Shown: positions 1 to 9,860, counted from the first letter of the stretch. The stretch: 57,195 bases of DNA from Nesterenkonia alkaliphila (GCF_009758175.1 NZ_WRPM01000072.1:1-57195), one strand, 5' to 3'. A program made the numbers and translations. Notes: generated from the sequence alone by a model not told the origin.

Positions 1-479
1 GGAGCCTCCCGGTCCGAGGCCAGACCGAAGGGATTGTTGCCGCCGCTGCGGGGCTTGGGGGCACCAGGCTTCGGGCCAGGAGCGGGGGGCTTAGGTGCAC
101 CGGGCTTGGGCGCCGGGGCATCCGATTTGGACTCGGGCGCTTCCTGCGACTTGGCCGGGGGCTTCGGCGCTGCCTGAGACTCAGCCGCCGGGGGCTGCTC
201 AGCCGGAGCGGCGGGCTTCTCCTTGGCCGGCTGCTCAGCAGCTGGCTTGGGAGCGGCCGGCTTCTTGGGTGCAGGCTTGGGGGCCGGCTTCTTCTCAGCC
301 GGAGCCGGAGCAGGCTTCTCCGCCTGGGGGAAGGCTGCCCGGAGCTTCTTGGCCACCGGGGGCTCTACCGTTGAAGAGGGGGATTTGACGAATTCGCCCA
401 GCTCCTGGAGCTTAGCGAGTGCTTCTTTGGATGAGACGCCGATCTCTTTGGCGATCTCGTGTACGCGGGCCTTGGCCAC
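1..479 (-). CDS. infB: Translation initiation factor IF-2, N-terminal part (cut by window edge)
   Basis: Only the first ~159 codons are present; the GTPase and tRNA-binding domains lie outside the window. Residues 1-50 ([15 protein letters not shown]...) match the IF2_N helical domain, followed by the long Pro/Ala/Lys-rich linker typical of actinobacterial IF-2. The start is GTG at 479, chosen because GAGAAGG lies just upstream and because IF-2 proteins begin with this AKxRVHELAKE-type helix. It is last in the rimP-nusA-ylxR-infB order. IF-2 delivers fMet-tRNA to the 30S subunit in the cytoplasm. Confidence 0.96.
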   Translation of the reverse strand, partial: MAKARVHEIAKEIGVSSKEALAKLQELGEFVKSPSSTVEPPVAKKLRAAFPQAEKPAPAPAEKKPAPKPAPKKPAAPKPAAEQPAKEKPAAPAEQPPAAESQAAPKPPAKSQEAPESKSDAPAPKPGAPKPPAPGPKPGAPKPRSGGNNPFGLASDREA

Positions 480-505
480 TGTTCTCCTTCTCTGGCCCGC
501 GCAAT

Positions 506-526
506 GCCCCGCCGACCAAGCGGGGC
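506..526 (-). other. GC-rich hairpin in the ylxR-infB spacer
   Basis: Seven-base arms GCCCCGC and GCGGGGC face each other across a seven-base loop in the 129-bp spacer. No U-run follows on either strand, so it is not a classical terminator. It lies 27 bases upstream of the infB start and could be an mRNA structure in the infB leader. Function unknown. Confidence 0.35.
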
Positions 527-608
527 TCGGTATCAGCGGATCATCAGGAGCAGGCCGTTTAGCGTGCTTGATTCCGTGACGGTATGAATGGGGCTCATCA
601 CTGGGCGC

Positions 609-902
609 TCATCCGTCGGTACTCATCGGGTGTTCATCTCTTTCCAACCCGCTTCCGATAGTGGTGGTCATCTGGTCAAAATCCAGCTGTGCCGTCTGGA
701 CCGGCCGGCGGAAAGCCCGGTTGAAGGCTCTGCGCTTGAGCGCGGTCTCAAAGCACTCGCGATTCCGGTGGAGCCAGGCGCCGCGGCCAGGCATCCGCCG
801 CCGAGCATCCAGAACAACCTGGTCACCCACAAGTGCGAATCTGACGACACTGTCCTGCTCAGTGCGCTGCCGGCAGCCGACACACGTCCTGAATGGGACC
901 AT
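609..902 (-). CDS. ylxR: YlxR/RnpM family RNA-binding protein
   Basis: The 97-residue protein has the YlxR (DUF448) signature: RTCVGCR at residues 5-11, then PGRGAWLHR around residues 38-46, and a basic helix ([11 protein letters not shown]). The length fits the family. The B. subtilis homologue RnpM modulates RNase P; a similar RNA-binding role here is family knowledge, not seen. It lies 18 bases downstream of nusA and upstream of infB, its usual place in the nusA operon. The C-terminal tail ([13 protein letters not shown]) is not conserved. Confidence 0.9.
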   Translation of the reverse strand: MVPFRTCVGCRQRTEQDSVVRFALVGDQVVLDARRRMPGRGAWLHRNRECFETALKRRAFNRAFRRPVQTAQLDFDQMTTTIGSGLERDEHPMSTDG

Positions 903-920
903 TCGAGTCTACCAGGGCGG

Positions 921-1898
921 TCAAGCCGCAGCCGGGGCGGCGTCAGAGACGATGTCGATCCGCCAGCCGGTGAGCTTGGCGGCCAGGCGGGCGTTCTGCC
1001 CCTCTTTACCGATGGCCAGCGACAGCTGATACTCCGGCACCACAGCCCGGGCCGACCGGGTGGCCTCATCCAGGATGGTGACTGAACTCACTTTGGCCGG
1101 GGAGAGGGCGTTGGCGATGAACTGGGCGGGGTCCTCGGCATAGTCGATGATGTCGATCTTCTCGTCATTGAGCTCGGTCATCACCGCCCGGACCCGCGAG
1201 CCCATCGCCCCGATGCAGGCACCCTTGGCGTTGATCCCGGACTGGGTGGGGCGCACGGCGATCTTGGTGCGGTGCCCAGCCTCACGGGCGATCGAGGTGA
1301 TCTCCACGGTGCCGTCGGCGATCTCGGGCACCTCATGGGCGAAGAGCTTCTTCACCAGGCCCGGGTGCGATCGGGAGAGGGTGATCTGCGGACCCTTGAA
1401 CCCCCGGTGCACGTCCACTACAAAGGCGCGCAGCCGGGAACCATGCGTATAGGACTCCCCGGGGGCGTGTTCCTGGGCCGGCAGGTCAGCCTCGGTGCCG
1501 CCGATGTCCACCTTGACCGTATGCGGGCTGCGGTCCTGCTGGACGATCCCGGAGACCAGCTCGCCCTGCTTGGACTTGAACTCCCCGAGCACACTCTCAT
1601 CCTCGGCGTCGCGGATCCGCTGCATGATGACCTGGCGTGCCGTGGCGGCAGCTACCCGGCCGAAGTTCTTGGGCGTGTCGTCGAACTCGCCGACCACAGT
1701 TCCGTCCTCTTCAAGCTCCTTGGCCCAGATGGTGACATGCCCGGTCTGGGGGTCCACCTCGGCGCGGGCCTGCTGCAGGGCGCCGGGAGTCTTGTGGTAG
1801 GCAAGGACCAGCGCCTGCTCAATGGCAGGCATCAGCCGCTCGAGAGGAATGTCACGCTCTTGGACGAGCATGCGCAGGGCGCTCATATCGATATCCAC
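921..1898 (-). CDS. nusA: Transcription termination/antitermination factor NusA
   Basis: The 325-residue protein has the NusA N-terminal RNA polymerase-binding domain (residues 1-115), an S1 domain (about 120-185) and two KH domains (about 190-325) with the typical [14 protein letters not shown] stretch. As in other actinobacteria it ends after KH2 and lacks the C-terminal acidic repeats of E. coli NusA. The start is GTG at 1898, preceded by GGAGG with 6-base spacing; an in-frame ATG four codons later is possible. NusA binds RNA polymerase and nascent RNA, tuning pausing and termination. It sits between rimP and ylxR in a minus-strand operon. Confidence 0.97.
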   Translation of the reverse strand: MDIDMSALRMLVQERDIPLERLMPAIEQALVLAYHKTPGALQQARAEVDPQTGHVTIWAKELEEDGTVVGEFDDTPKNFGRVAAATARQVIMQRIRDAEDESVLGEFKSKQGELVSGIVQQDRSPHTVKVDIGGTEADLPAQEHAPGESYTHGSRLRAFVVDVHRGFKGPQITLSRSHPGLVKKLFAHEVPEIADGTVEITSIAREAGHRTKIAVRPTQSGINAKGACIGAMGSRVRAVMTELNDEKIDIIDYAEDPAQFIANALSPAKVSSVTILDEATRSARAVVPEYQLSLAIGKEGQNARLAAKLTGWRIDIVSDAAPAAA

Positions 1899-1920
1899 TT
1901 GTGCCTCCGGTCGACCACGT

Positions 1921-2577
1921 TCAATCAGTGTGTGAAAACTCTACCTGGACGCGGGCCCGGGCGATGGATTCAAAGGGTATATGTTTCTCCGGGCCCGTTT
2001 TGGGCTTCATGCCCTTTTTGGGCGCGGGGATGATTTCCTGAACGACGACGCCGCCCTGCTGCACCTGTTTCAGCCGGGCAGTGAGTGCCCCAGCCCCCTT
2101 GGCATCCTGCTCCGGTGCATCGGCGCGCAGGTCGATCTCCAGCAGCCTGCCGGTATTGCGCCGGAAGTGTCTGGGTTCGGTCAGCGGCCGGGTGGCACCC
2201 GGGGTGGAGACCTCCAGCTCATAGGTGCTCAGGGCTGCCAGCGGCTCCGCTGCAGCGGCCTCAGCCCCTGCTCCTTCCGCTGCGCCATCTGCCGCAGCGC
2301 TGTCCTCGGCGCTGTCCTTCTCGGCGCTGTCCAGCACCAGCGAGACTGCCTCGGAGAGCGCGGCAAGGGTGTCCAGGTCCACACTGTCTGTGCCCTCGGG
2401 GTAGTCAACCACCAGCTGCAGCACAGTGCGCTCCCCCTGGCCGGTGAGTGTCAGCTCCTCCAGGTAGAGCCCGTGGGCGTTGACCGTGGGTTCGAGCAGG
2501 CCGGCCAGCCGCTCCGCCCGGGGGCCTTTGAACCGGTTGGTCTGAGTTGCGCGCGGTGGGACTGCCATAGCTGCCAT
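1921..2577 (-). CDS. rimP: Ribosome maturation factor RimP, with an acidic insertion
   Basis: RimP assists 30S subunit maturation. The signature [15 protein letters not shown] is at residues 119-133, followed by [13 protein letters not shown], and the C-terminal SH3-like domain is present. At 218 residues it is longer than a usual RimP (about 150-200). The extra length is an Ala/Glu/Asp-rich, low-complexity stretch at residues 85-112, inserted before the conserved motif, and the N-terminus is slightly extended. It heads the nusA operon and diverges from proS. ATG at 2577 is chosen; a second ATG lies three codons downstream. A copy of the ACGACGACGCC motif (2042-2052) reads antisense through its GGVVV codons. 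Confidence 0.93.
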   Translation of the reverse strand: MAAMAVPPRATQTNRFKGPRAERLAGLLEPTVNAHGLYLEELTLTGQGERTVLQLVVDYPEGTDSVDLDTLAALSEAVSLVLDSAEKDSAEDSAAADGAAEGAGAEAAAAEPLAALSTYELEVSTPGATRPLTEPRHFRRNTGRLLEIDLRADAPEQDAKGAGALTARLKQVQQGGVVVQEIIPAPKKGMKPKTGPEKHIPFESIARARVQVEFSHTD

Positions 2578-2644
2578 TGTGCCAAACTCCTGTCACCTGC
2601 AGGGAACCCCGCTTGGAGCACAGCACTGAGCGGCCCGGCCCGAC

Positions 2645-2650
2645 TAGACT
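2645..2650 (+). promoter_or_regulatory. -10 box of a leaderless proS transcript
   Basis: TAGACT ends exactly 7 bases before the proS ATG, placing the transcription start at or next to the start codon. No Shine-Dalgarno sequence is present. The same geometry recurs at many genes in this window. Confidence 0.6.
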
Positions 2651-2657
2651 GACGGCC

Positions 2658-4514
2658 ATGACCACACGCCTGTCCCATCTTTTCCTGCGCACTCTGCGCG
2701 ATAACCCCGTCGGTGCCGAGGTGGCCAGCCACCAGCTGCTGGTCCGTGCTGGATATATCCGCCAGGCCGGTGCCGGCATCTACTCCTGGCTGCCGCTCGG
2801 ACTGGCCGTGCTGCGCCGGATCGAGGCGATCGTGCGCGAGGAGATGCATGCCATCGGTGCCCAGGAGGTGCACTTCCCGGCACTGCTGCCCAAGGAGCCC
2901 TATGAGGCCACCGGCCGCTGGGCCGAGTACGGCGACGGAATCTTCCGGGTGCCTGACCGCAAGGCTGAGGCGATCACCTACACCGATGAGGAGGGCGAGA
3001 CCCAGCAGGTGCGGCTGCCCAATCATCTCTTGGCACCCACCCATGAGGAGGTGTTCACCCAGCTGGTCAAGGACATCGCTGGCAGCTATAAGGACCTGCC
3101 GCTGAACCTCTATCAGATCCAGACCAAGTACCGGGATGAGGCCCGTCCCCGCGCCGGGCTGCTGCGCGGGCGTGAGTTCATCATGAAGGACGCCTACTCC
3201 TTCTGCCTCACCGAGGAGGACCAGCAGGCCGCCTATGACGCCTACCGCGCCGCCTACCTGCGGATCTTCGAGCGCCTCGGCCTGCCCGTGGTGCCGGTGA
3301 GCGCGCAGTCAGGAGCCATGGGGGGCTCGGCCTCTGAGGAGTTCCTGCACCCCAATCCGGTGGGCGAGGACACCTTCGTGGAGTCACCGGGGGGCTACCG
3401 GGCCAATGTGGAGGCAGTCACCACTGCGGCCCCAGAGCCCATTGACTACGACGACGCCCCACCCGCCCAGGTCCACCACACCCCGGGTACGGACACCATC
3501 GCCACCCTGGTGGAGGCCGCCAATGCCGACCATCCCCGCGCGGACCGCCCGTGGACCGCAGCGGACACCCTGAAGAACGTGGTGGTGGCCGTGATCACTC
3601 CCGAGGGAGACCGCCAGCTGGCCGTGATCGGTGTTCCTGGGGACCGCGAGGTGGACCTCAAGCGGGCCGAGGCCACCCTCGGGGCAGAGCTGGGGATCGA
3701 GGGCGAAGTGCAGCTGGAGGCAGCCACAGAGGCTGATCTGAAGGCCAATCCGGGCCTGGTCCGCGGCTATATCGGCCCCGGTCTCTCCCTGGATGCTCCG
3801 GTGCTGGGCCGGCAGGGCGCCACCGGGATTCCCTATCTGGTGGACCCCCGGATCGTGGCCGGCACCCGGTGGATCACCGGGGCCAATGCTGCCGATCAGC
3901 ATGTGTTCGGACTGGTCGCCGGCCGTGACTTCGGCTGGGACGGCACTATCGAGTCAGTCGTGGTGCGCGACGGCGACCCAGCCCCTGACGGCTCCGGGCC
4001 GCTGACCACCCGGCGCGGTATCGAGATGGGGCACATCTTCATGCTCGGCACCAAATACGCCGAGGCCCTGGGACTGCAGCTGCTCGGCGCCGACGGCAAG
4101 CTGAGCACTGTGACCATGGGCTCCTACGGGTTCGGGGTGACCCGGGCCATGGCCGCTCTGGTGGAGGACAACCATGATGACAAAGGCATCATCTGGCCGG
4201 CCGCAGTAGCACCGGCTGATGTGCACCTGGTGGCCACCGGCAAAGGCGCAGAGATCTTCGAGGCCGCCGAGAAGCTCTCCGCGGAGCTGGAGTCGGCCGG
4301 GCTGAGCGTGATCTACGATGACCGGCCCAAAGTCTCCCCCGGGGTGAAGTTCGGCGATGCCGAGCTGCTGGGAGTGCCTACCATTGTGGTGGTGGGCCGT
4401 GGACTAGCCGAGGGTCTGGTGGAGGTCAAGGACCGGCGCAGCGGGGAGGCTGTGAACGTGGCACTGGATGGGGCCGTGGCGCATCTGGTCCAGCGAGCAC
4501 AATCACTGGCATAG
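2658..4514 (+). CDS. proS: Prolyl-tRNA synthetase (bacterial type)
   Basis: ProS charges tRNA-Pro with proline. The 618-residue product starts [17 protein letters not shown] and carries class II aaRS features: motif 1 region ([23 protein letters not shown]), motif 2 ([27 protein letters not shown]), a central INS editing-type domain (about residues 230-390), motif 3 ([16 protein letters not shown]), and the C-terminal anticodon-binding domain. The reading frame is open 27 codons upstream, but conserved sequence begins at ATG 2658, which also has a -10 box seven bases upstream. It is divergent from rimP. One ACGACGACGCC copy (3448-3458) encodes YDDA in the insertion domain. Confidence 0.96.
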   Translation: MTTRLSHLFLRTLRDNPVGAEVASHQLLVRAGYIRQAGAGIYSWLPLGLAVLRRIEAIVREEMHAIGAQEVHFPALLPKEPYEATGRWAEYGDGIFRVPDRKAEAITYTDEEGETQQVRLPNHLLAPTHEEVFTQLVKDIAGSYKDLPLNLYQIQTKYRDEARPRAGLLRGREFIMKDAYSFCLTEEDQQAAYDAYRAAYLRIFERLGLPVVPVSAQSGAMGGSASEEFLHPNPVGEDTFVESPGGYRANVEAVTTAAPEPIDYDDAPPAQVHHTPGTDTIATLVEAANADHPRADRPWTAADTLKNVVVAVITPEGDRQLAVIGVPGDREVDLKRAEATLGAELGIEGEVQLEAATEADLKANPGLVRGYIGPGLSLDAPVLGRQGATGIPYLVDPRIVAGTRWITGANAADQHVFGLVAGRDFGWDGTIESVVVRDGDPAPDGSGPLTTRRGIEMGHIFMLGTKYAEALGLQLLGADGKLSTVTMGSYGFGVTRAMAALVEDNHDDKGIIWPAAVAPADVHLVATGKGAEIFEAAEKLSAELESAGLSVIYDDRPKVSPGVKFGDAELLGVPTIVVVGRGLAEGLVEVKDRRSGEAVNVALDGAVAHLVQRAQSLA

Positions 4515-4519
4515 GGCGC

Positions 4520-5392
4520 TCACTCGTCTGAGGTCTCATCCTGCGAGCCACCATCGGGGTCTTCGGCTGAGTCCTCCGCCGCGGAGTCTTCCTCCTCGTC
4601 CTCTTCGTCCTCCTGGTCCTCCTCGGGCTCCGGCTCGGGCGCGGTGATCTCCTCACCCACCAGCTCGGAGAGAACTGCGGCGCTCTGGGCCTCCAAGGTG
4701 ACCAGGGCGGCGTCGACTGCTGTCTCCTCATCCTCGGGCTGGGTGCTGAGCACGATCACTGCACCATGGCGCAGCAGCACTGCGAGCTGGCGCTGGTGGG
4801 TATCATCAGTGGTCATCACCCGGCGCACGGCCAGGGCATCCTCGGCGCCGCTGAGCAGCTCGAGCTCGGTGAGCTCGGTCCGGGCCTCTGCGGTGCTCTC
4901 ACCCAGATCGCGGATCACGGTGTGCTCAGCGCAGCGACTGACTCCGGTGCGCTCGGAGGAGAGGTATTCCTCGGCGGCGGCGGTCTCGGCAAAGCTGTAG
5001 ATGACAGTCTGGGTGTCCCCGTCCTCGGCGAGCGCGCCCAGTGCCCCGGTGGGCACCGGCAGCGCAGATGCGGTGACATAGGGCTTGCAGTCGGTAGGGT
5101 CCACCTGCAGGCGCTGCAGTTCCCGGTTGAGATCGCGCAGATGCGGCCACCAGTCATCAGTGTCGCTGATATGTGCTGCTCCGGTGCGTTCCTCAAGCGC
5201 CTGGCGCATCTGCTCATGATCCAGCTGCTCTCCCGCAGGCTCCGGGGCTGAGGCCTGAGCCTCATCCACGGAGCTGTCCAGGGAGCCGCCGCCGAGCGGG
5301 CCCTCATCCTGCTGCGGGTCAGCCTCACAGCTGCTGAGCATCAGCAGCGCGAGGGCCAGGCAGAGGACAGCGGTGCGGCGGTCAATTTTCAT
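4520..5392 (-). CDS. Acidic lipoprotein, possible PknH-like sensor-domain protein
   Basis: The 290-residue protein begins with a lipoprotein signal peptide; the lipobox LSSC puts the lipidated Cys near residue 22. The mature part (about 60-230) has two Cys (in PTDCKPY and VSRCAEH) and alternating strands, resembling the extracellular PknH-like sensor fold of actinobacterial lipoproteins, but this is a weak impression. The last ~45 residues are almost all Glu/Asp/Ser. It is convergent with proS (5-base gap) and follows the OmpA-domain gene. GATACT lies 8 bases before the ATG, so the mRNA may be leaderless. Function unknown. Confidence 0.75.
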   Translation of the reverse strand: MKIDRRTAVLCLALALLMLSSCEADPQQDEGPLGGGSLDSSVDEAQASAPEPAGEQLDHEQMRQALEERTGAAHISDTDDWWPHLRDLNRELQRLQVDPTDCKPYVTASALPVPTGALGALAEDGDTQTVIYSFAETAAAEEYLSSERTGVSRCAEHTVIRDLGESTAEARTELTELELLSGAEDALAVRRVMTTDDTHQRQLAVLLRHGAVIVLSTQPEDEETAVDAALVTLEAQSAAVLSELVGEEITAPEPEPEEDQEDEEDEEEDSAAEDSAEDPDGGSQDETSDE

Positions 5393-5417
5393 CGCTTCTC
5401 AGTATCCCCGCGGAGCA

Positions 5418-5448
5418 GGTCCCCGGCAGGATGCACGCGCCGGGGACC
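5418..5448 (-). terminator. Perfect 10-bp GC-rich hairpin between two envelope genes
   Basis: Arms GGTCCCCGGC (5418-5427) and GCCGGGGACC (5439-5448) pair perfectly across an 11-base loop, 19 bases after the OmpA-domain gene. No U-run follows, so this would be a U-less terminator of the kind reported in actinobacteria, or an mRNA-processing structure. Confidence 0.5.
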
Positions 5449-5466
5449 AGAACCTCTTCGGATCAA

Positions 5467-6069
5467 TCAGTCGTTAGCGCGGATCTCCACCCGGCGATTG
5501 GCCGCGAAAGTGGCGGGATCGTCGTCGTCCTCCGCCACCGCAGGCTCGGAGTCGCCGAAGCCCTCCACGGTGAGCTGAAGGTCGGGGCGCTTCTCTGCCA
5601 GCGCCTCCGCCACGGCCTGAGCCCGGTTCTCCGAAAGCTCCAGGTTGTCGAACTCGTAGAGCTCCTCATTGACCGGCCGGGAATCGGTGTGACCGTGGAC
5701 GGTCACCGAGGCCCCCTCCGGAATGTCCGAGACCAGTTCTGCAATATGATCCCCAGCGCTGGGCGGCAGCTCCCACTCATTGGAGTTGAAGAGAATATCG
5801 GTCTCCAGGATGATCAGGTCCTGCTCCTCCGGGTCGCTGGCGCCGAGGCGGTCCACGAACTCCGCTCCGTCATAGCGGCGAATGAACTCTGCGCCGTCAT
5901 GTCGGGCCACGAAGCTGCCCAGCTCACTGAGACCGTCCGGGGCCTCCGGGGGTGCAGTGTTCTGCTCCTCCTCGGCGGCCGCAGTGCCGGCCGTTCCCAG
6001 CAGCAGTCCGGCGCAGAGCAGCACCGCGGTGAGCCCCGGGGTCAGGCTGCGCCCTGATGGCTCACTCAT
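5467..6069 (-). CDS. OmpA-family C-terminal (peptidoglycan-binding) domain protein
   Basis: The 200-residue secreted protein has a Sec signal peptide (about residues 1-32, ending TAGTAAAEEE) and an OmpA-like domain in its second half: DILFNSNEW, then VHGHTDSRP, LSENRAQAVAEAL, VEGFGDSEP and ANRRVEI. These are the peptidoglycan-binding OmpA signature. It probably sits at the cell wall. The start at 6069 is preferred over two ATGs 6 and 21 bases upstream because GGGGGAGG is correctly spaced from it. The start overlaps the stop of the upstream lipoprotein gene (ATGAGTGA), so the two are co-translated. The protein is acidic. Confidence 0.85.
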   Translation of the reverse strand: MSEPSGRSLTPGLTAVLLCAGLLLGTAGTAAAEEEQNTAPPEAPDGLSELGSFVARHDGAEFIRRYDGAEFVDRLGASDPEEQDLIILETDILFNSNEWELPPSAGDHIAELVSDIPEGASVTVHGHTDSRPVNEELYEFDNLELSENRAQAVAEALAEKRPDLQLTVEGFGDSEPAVAEDDDDPATFAANRRVEIRAND

Positions 6070-6856
6070 CGTCATCCTCCCCCGCTGCATCCCCGTAGTC
6101 TGCTGGGCCGTAGCTGCCCCAGTCGATCTCCACCTCTCGGAAGTCCTGGACCCCGTCCATCACCGCGATGTCCACTGTGTCAATGTCATCCTCAGGCACC
6201 GGGTAATAGGCCCAGAAGGCCACTGTTTCACCGGAACGCGGGCGGATGTTGAGTTCTGAGGCCCAGGCCTCCCTGTTGCCGGGCACCCAGCCCGAGAGCT
6301 GGTCCCCGGCCTCATTGGGCACATAGTAGGCCTTGAGGTTCGCCCGGTCATTGACCACCGGCAACAGATGGGAGTCGATGTTCCGGGCCGTGTGCAGTTC
6401 GTCATGGAAACGTGCCGGGCCTTCCGAGTCGTCATAGTCCGGCACAAAGGTCATGGTCAGCAGCATCCCCTGGTCGGTGACCTCTAGGGAGTGCAGGCCC
6501 ATGGAGATCTCCCCCTCCATCCCGGATTGGGTGGAGATCGGATAGGTGATGGTATCTGCTGCATCCTCATGGTCGAGTGTGGAATCAGCACCAGATTCAG
6601 GCGTTTCGGCCTCGCCCTCCTCGGGCTCGCCTTCCTCCTCGGCCTCACTCTGCTCTTCGGTGAGCTCCTGATCTTCCTCCTGCTCGGGATCCTCCTCCTC
6701 AGCCTCCTCGGTCTCACCGGCAGGCTCCACCTGCGAGGAGGTCTCGGCCTCATCCTGGAACTCTGCGGGGTTTTCATCCTCAGGGCCGCAGCCGGCCAGT
6801 GTCAGGGCGGCGACGGTGAGCAGTCCCGGGACGGTGTAGCGGTTTTCGGGTTTCAT
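6062..6856 (-). CDS. Highly acidic secreted lipoprotein of unknown function
   Basis: The 264-residue product has a lipoprotein signal peptide with lipobox LAGC about residue 22. Next comes a ~75-residue linker that is almost pure Glu/Asp/Gln/Pro/Ser, then a folded domain (about 100-250; TYPISTQSGMEGEIS... MLLTMTFVPDYDDS) with strand-rich, DUF4352-like character that I cannot assign. The start at 6856 is supported by AAAGGAG upstream; an in-frame codon 30 bases earlier is less likely. It is translationally coupled to the OmpA-domain gene, suggesting a shared envelope role. Confidence 0.75.
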   Translation of the reverse strand: MKPENRYTVPGLLTVAALTLAGCGPEDENPAEFQDEAETSSQVEPAGETEEAEEEDPEQEEDQELTEEQSEAEEEGEPEEGEAETPESGADSTLDHEDAADTITYPISTQSGMEGEISMGLHSLEVTDQGMLLTMTFVPDYDDSEGPARFHDELHTARNIDSHLLPVVNDRANLKAYYVPNEAGDQLSGWVPGNREAWASELNIRPRSGETVAFWAYYPVPEDDIDTVDIAVMDGVQDFREVEIDWGSYGPADYGDAAGEDDDE

Positions 6857-7118
6857 CGGTCTTCTCCTTTGTGCTTGGTGGTTCACATCGGTCAGCTGGG
6901 TGCTGACATCAGTGAGTCGAAGAGAGCCTCAAAAAAGTTGCAGAGTTTGCATCAAATGTTCGCCTGAGATGATTCTCAGTCCTCATCCTCAGCCCGAACA
7001 GCGGCACCAGTGCTGCGGCACGCCGAATCTGCTGCTGGTCAATCAGCCCGAAGATGGGCATGTTCAGGCATCCCCTGTTGTCAGCGCATACTCCAGCTCC
7101 CCATACATGCTTAGGAGT

Positions 7119-8030
7119 CTAAAACAGGACCGTGGAGAAGCTGCCGGCGCGGCTGAAGCCTACACGTTCGTAGGCCCGCAGCGCCGGCGTGTTGTAGGCG
7201 TTGACGTAGAGGCTGACCTTCGGTGCCAGTTTCAGCCCGTGGCGCACCACTGCCGCCATCCCAGGGGCGGCCAGGCCACGGCCCCGCCACTGCGGGTGCA
7301 CCCAGACACCTTGGACCTGCACCGCCTGGGAGGTGACGGCCCCGAACTCGGCCTTGAACATGATCTTCCGGGTCTCCGGGTCCACCGCGATCAGCGAATG
7401 CCCGTCCTGGATGAGCCCCCGGACCCGGTCACGGTACTGGCTGGTGCCCTGGGTATAGGGCGAAAAGCCGAGCTCCTCGGTGAACATCGCCGCGCAGGCC
7501 CGCTCCACAGCCGCGAACTCCTCGATCCGGGACTTCCGCACCCCGGGAAGCGGTTCCAGCTGTGGCTCCTCGGTCATTACCATCAGCGGCTGCTCAGCTC
7601 GGATTTCACGGTGGTTGCCCCATCCGGTGGTGCCGAAGAGCTCCAGCACCGGTTCGGAGCGGCCGTAGATGGAGGAGACGCGGCGGCGCAGGGCGGCGAG
7701 CACCCTCCCGAAGGCCTCGGCCTGCTGGGCACCGGCGCAGACCGGGATGATATTGGCGCCCAGCCAGCAGGCGGCAGCCAGCTCAGGTTGATCGTTGGCT
7801 TCGGCGTTCTCCTGGTCTATGCCCAGAACCAGTGCACCGGTGCGCCCCCTGCCGGGGGCGGCTGTACCTCGACTCGACACTGCCGCGGCCACAGAGACGG
7901 TGCCCACCGGGTCGGCGGCCAGCAGCGTGTTGAGTGCGGCGGTGTCGGCGTCCTCCAGAACCCGGACCTGTCCCCCGCTGGCGCGGGCGACCCTGACCTG
8001 AAGGTTAGCTGACGGAGACCACAGGGGCAC
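7119..8030 (-). CDS. GNAT-family N-acetyltransferase, two-domain actinobacterial type
   Basis: The ~303-residue protein has an N-terminal domain of the DUF4081 type (about 1-130) and a C-terminal GNAT fold with the acetyl-CoA loop [24 protein letters not shown] (written here as [13 protein letters not shown]), then [20 protein letters not shown], the usual GNAT C-terminal motif. Its substrate is unknown. The frame is open well into ispG; GTG at 8030 is chosen because it gives the conserved length and has GAGGA upstream. It overlaps the ispG 3' end by 26 bases, so the two are probably co-transcribed, an arrangement common in Micrococcales. Confidence 0.88.
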   Translation of the reverse strand: MPLWSPSANLQVRVARASGGQVRVLEDADTAALNTLLAADPVGTVSVAAAVSSRGTAAPGRGRTGALVLGIDQENAEANDQPELAAACWLGANIIPVCAGAQQAEAFGRVLAALRRRVSSIYGRSEPVLELFGTTGWGNHREIRAEQPLMVMTEEPQLEPLPGVRKSRIEEFAAVERACAAMFTEELGFSPYTQGTSQYRDRVRGLIQDGHSLIAVDPETRKIMFKAEFGAVTSQAVQVQGVWVHPQWRGRGLAAPGMAAVVRHGLKLAPKVSLYVNAYNTPALRAYERVGFSRAGSFSTVLF

Positions 8031-9189
8031 CAGAGGGGGCTTCCTCTCCCTCAGAGTCCAGACCCATCTCCTCGGCGAGGCGGTTGGCCTCCTCGATGAG
8101 GGTCTCCACGATCTGGTCCTCAGGCACGGTCTTGATGACCTCACCCTTGACGAAGATCTGGCCCTTGCCATTGCCGGAGGCCACGCCCAGATCGGCGTCG
8201 CGGGCCTCGCCGGGACCGTTGACCACACAGCCCATTACGGCCACGCGCAGCGGAACCTCCATGCCTTCGAGCCCAGCAGTGACCTCATCGGCCAGGGTGT
8301 AGACATCCACCTGGGCGCGTCCGCAGGAGGGGCAGGAGACGATCTCCAGCTTGCGGGGCCGCAGGTTCAGCGACTCCAGGATCTGGTTGCCCACCTTGAC
8401 CTCTTCCGCAGGCGGGGCGGATAGCGAGACTCGGATAGTGTCACCGATGCCCTTGGCAAGCAGTGCACCGAAGGCGGTGGCTGACTTGATGGTGCCCTGG
8501 AAGGCCGGTCCGGCCTCGGTCACGCCTAGGTGTAGGGGCCAGTCTCCGCGTTCGGCGAGCATCTCGTAGGCCTGGACCATAATCACCGGATCGTGGTGCT
8601 TCACGCTGATCTTGAAGTCGTGGAAATCGTGCTCCTCGAACAGGCTTGCCTCCCAGACCGCTGACTCCACCAGCGCCTCGGGGGTGGCCTTGCCGTATTT
8701 GTCCATCAGCCGCTTGTCCAGGGAGCCGGCGTTGACCCCGATCCGCAGCGAGACCCCATGGTCTTTGGCCATCTTGGAGATCTCGCCCACCTGGTCGTCG
8801 AACTTGCGGATGTTGCCGGGGTTGACCCGCACCGCACCGCAGCCGGCCTCGATGGCGGCGTAGACATACTTGGGCTGGAAGTGGATATCCGCGATCACCG
8901 GGATCTGGGACTTCTTGGCGATGATCGGCAGCGCCGCGGCATCCTTGTCCGTGGGGCAGGCCACCCGGACAATATCGCAGCCGGAGGCGGTCAGCTCTGC
9001 GATCTGCTGCAGGGTGGCGTTGATGTCGTGGGTCTTAGTGGTGGTCATTGACTGCACCGAGATCTGGTGGTCGCTGCCTACGCCCACGTCTCCCACCATG
9101 AAATTCCGGGTCTTCCGCCGGGGTGCCAGGACAGGAGGTTCTTCCTTCACCGTGGGGATGCCCAAGTTAATTGTGCTCACGTGTTCCAT
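8005..9189 (-). CDS. ispG: 4-hydroxy-3-methylbut-2-en-1-yl diphosphate synthase
   Basis: IspG (GcpE) catalyses the penultimate step of the non-mevalonate isoprenoid pathway. The 394-residue protein shows [17 protein letters not shown] at the N-terminus, the TIM-barrel IADIHF and [10 protein letters not shown] motifs, and the [4Fe-4S] ligand Cys residues in SCPSCGR and [13 protein letters not shown] at 9189 is used; a GTG three codons later would remove the poorly conserved MEH. Dxr, an earlier enzyme of the same pathway, lies close by on the other strand. Confidence 0.96.
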   Translation of the reverse strand: MEHVSTINLGIPTVKEEPPVLAPRRKTRNFMVGDVGVGSDHQISVQSMTTTKTHDINATLQQIAELTASGCDIVRVACPTDKDAAALPIIAKKSQIPVIADIHFQPKYVYAAIEAGCGAVRVNPGNIRKFDDQVGEISKMAKDHGVSLRIGVNAGSLDKRLMDKYGKATPEALVESAVWEASLFEEHDFHDFKISVKHHDPVIMVQAYEMLAERGDWPLHLGVTEAGPAFQGTIKSATAFGALLAKGIGDTIRVSLSAPPAEEVKVGNQILESLNLRPRKLEIVSCPSCGRAQVDVYTLADEVTAGLEGMEVPLRVAVMGCVVNGPGEARDADLGVASGNGKGQIFVKGEVIKTVPEDQIVETLIEEANRLAEEMGLDSEGEEAPSGAPVVSVS

Positions 9190-9251
9190 CGTACCGAGTA
9201 CCGCGCTGCCTGATCACCTCAGCGGCCTCCGGCCGCGCTGTGGGCGGGGCC

Positions 9252-9722
9252 TCAGCGCAGTTCCAGGAGTTTCTCGGTGACCACCTCTGCGCGGGCATTG
9301 GAGAAAACCTGCTCCTCACCGATCTCGGTGAACCCGCGGGACTCCAGGATCTTCAGCGAGCCCACGTTGTCCACCACCACCCGGGCCCGCAACGGCCGCT
9401 TCTGGAATTCCTCGAGGAAGAGGTCGAAGGCCGTGGTGGTGACTCCCTTGTCCCAGAACCGCTTATCAGTCCAGAACATGACCTCATGGGTGTCCCCGTC
9501 CCGGAAGACTGCGATGGACCCTGCCGCCTGACCGTCCACATCGATGGTGCGCACCAGGGACTTCTCATCGTTGAGCAGTTCCCCCCAGTGGTGGTCGAAG
9601 ATGCTGCGGTCCTTGGGGTTGGTAGGGGCGAAGCCCGCCATATGCGCGGCATCGGCATCCTGCTGGAAGCGGAAGAACTCGTCCAGGTCAGCGGACTCAA
9701 CATCGCGCAGGGTGATCTCCAT
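9252..9722 (-). CDS. GNAT-family N-acetyltransferase (RimJ/RimL-like)
   Basis: This 156-residue protein starts MEITLRDVESADLDEFF, typical of single-domain GNATs, and ends with VVVDNVGSLKILESRGFTEIGEE, the RimJ/RimL-type C-terminal motif. The acetyl-CoA segment is unusual: the region near DKRFWDKGVTTTAFDLF replaces the Q/R-x-x-G-x-G/A loop with WDKGVTT. ATG at 9722 is chosen because GGAG lies six bases upstream; the frame extends five codons further to a GTG. It lies between ispG and dxr. Substrate unknown. Confidence 0.85.
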   Translation of the reverse strand: MEITLRDVESADLDEFFRFQQDADAAHMAGFAPTNPKDRSIFDHHWGELLNDEKSLVRTIDVDGQAAGSIAVFRDGDTHEVMFWTDKRFWDKGVTTTAFDLFLEEFQKRPLRARVVVDNVGSLKILESRGFTEIGEEQVFSNARAEVVTEKLLELR

Positions 9723-9847
9723 GGAAAGCTCCTTCACAGCGGCTTGGGGCCGAAACGTCTAAGACTTGATTGCATCCAGCCTACCTGCTCCCCGTGTCCG
9801 GGCTCACGGCCAGGAACAGCGGAGTTTGGCGGCGGTGGTTCAGCCGG

Positions 9848-9853
9848 GATAAT
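9848..9853 (+). promoter_or_regulatory. -10 box of a leaderless dxr transcript
   Basis: GATAAT ends 7 bases before the dxr ATG. It differs from TANNNT at the first base but has the same spacing as the other leaderless candidates, and there is no good Shine-Dalgarno sequence. Confidence 0.5.
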
Positions 9854-9860
9854 GGGGCGC

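Noticed and set aside
7119-8228. The longer start (8228) of the GNAT gene beside ispG
   Set aside because: The first ~66 codons are an Arg/Ser-rich frame antisense-like to ispG coding logic; GTG 8030 gives the family length.
9222-9236. Terminator between ispG and the GNAT at 9252
   Set aside because: GCGGCC-TCC-GGCCGC is only 6 bp with no U-run; too weak to call.
9171-9860. A 230-codon extension of dxr
   Set aside because: Dxr homology begins at ATG 9861 and the extension is antisense to a real GNAT gene.
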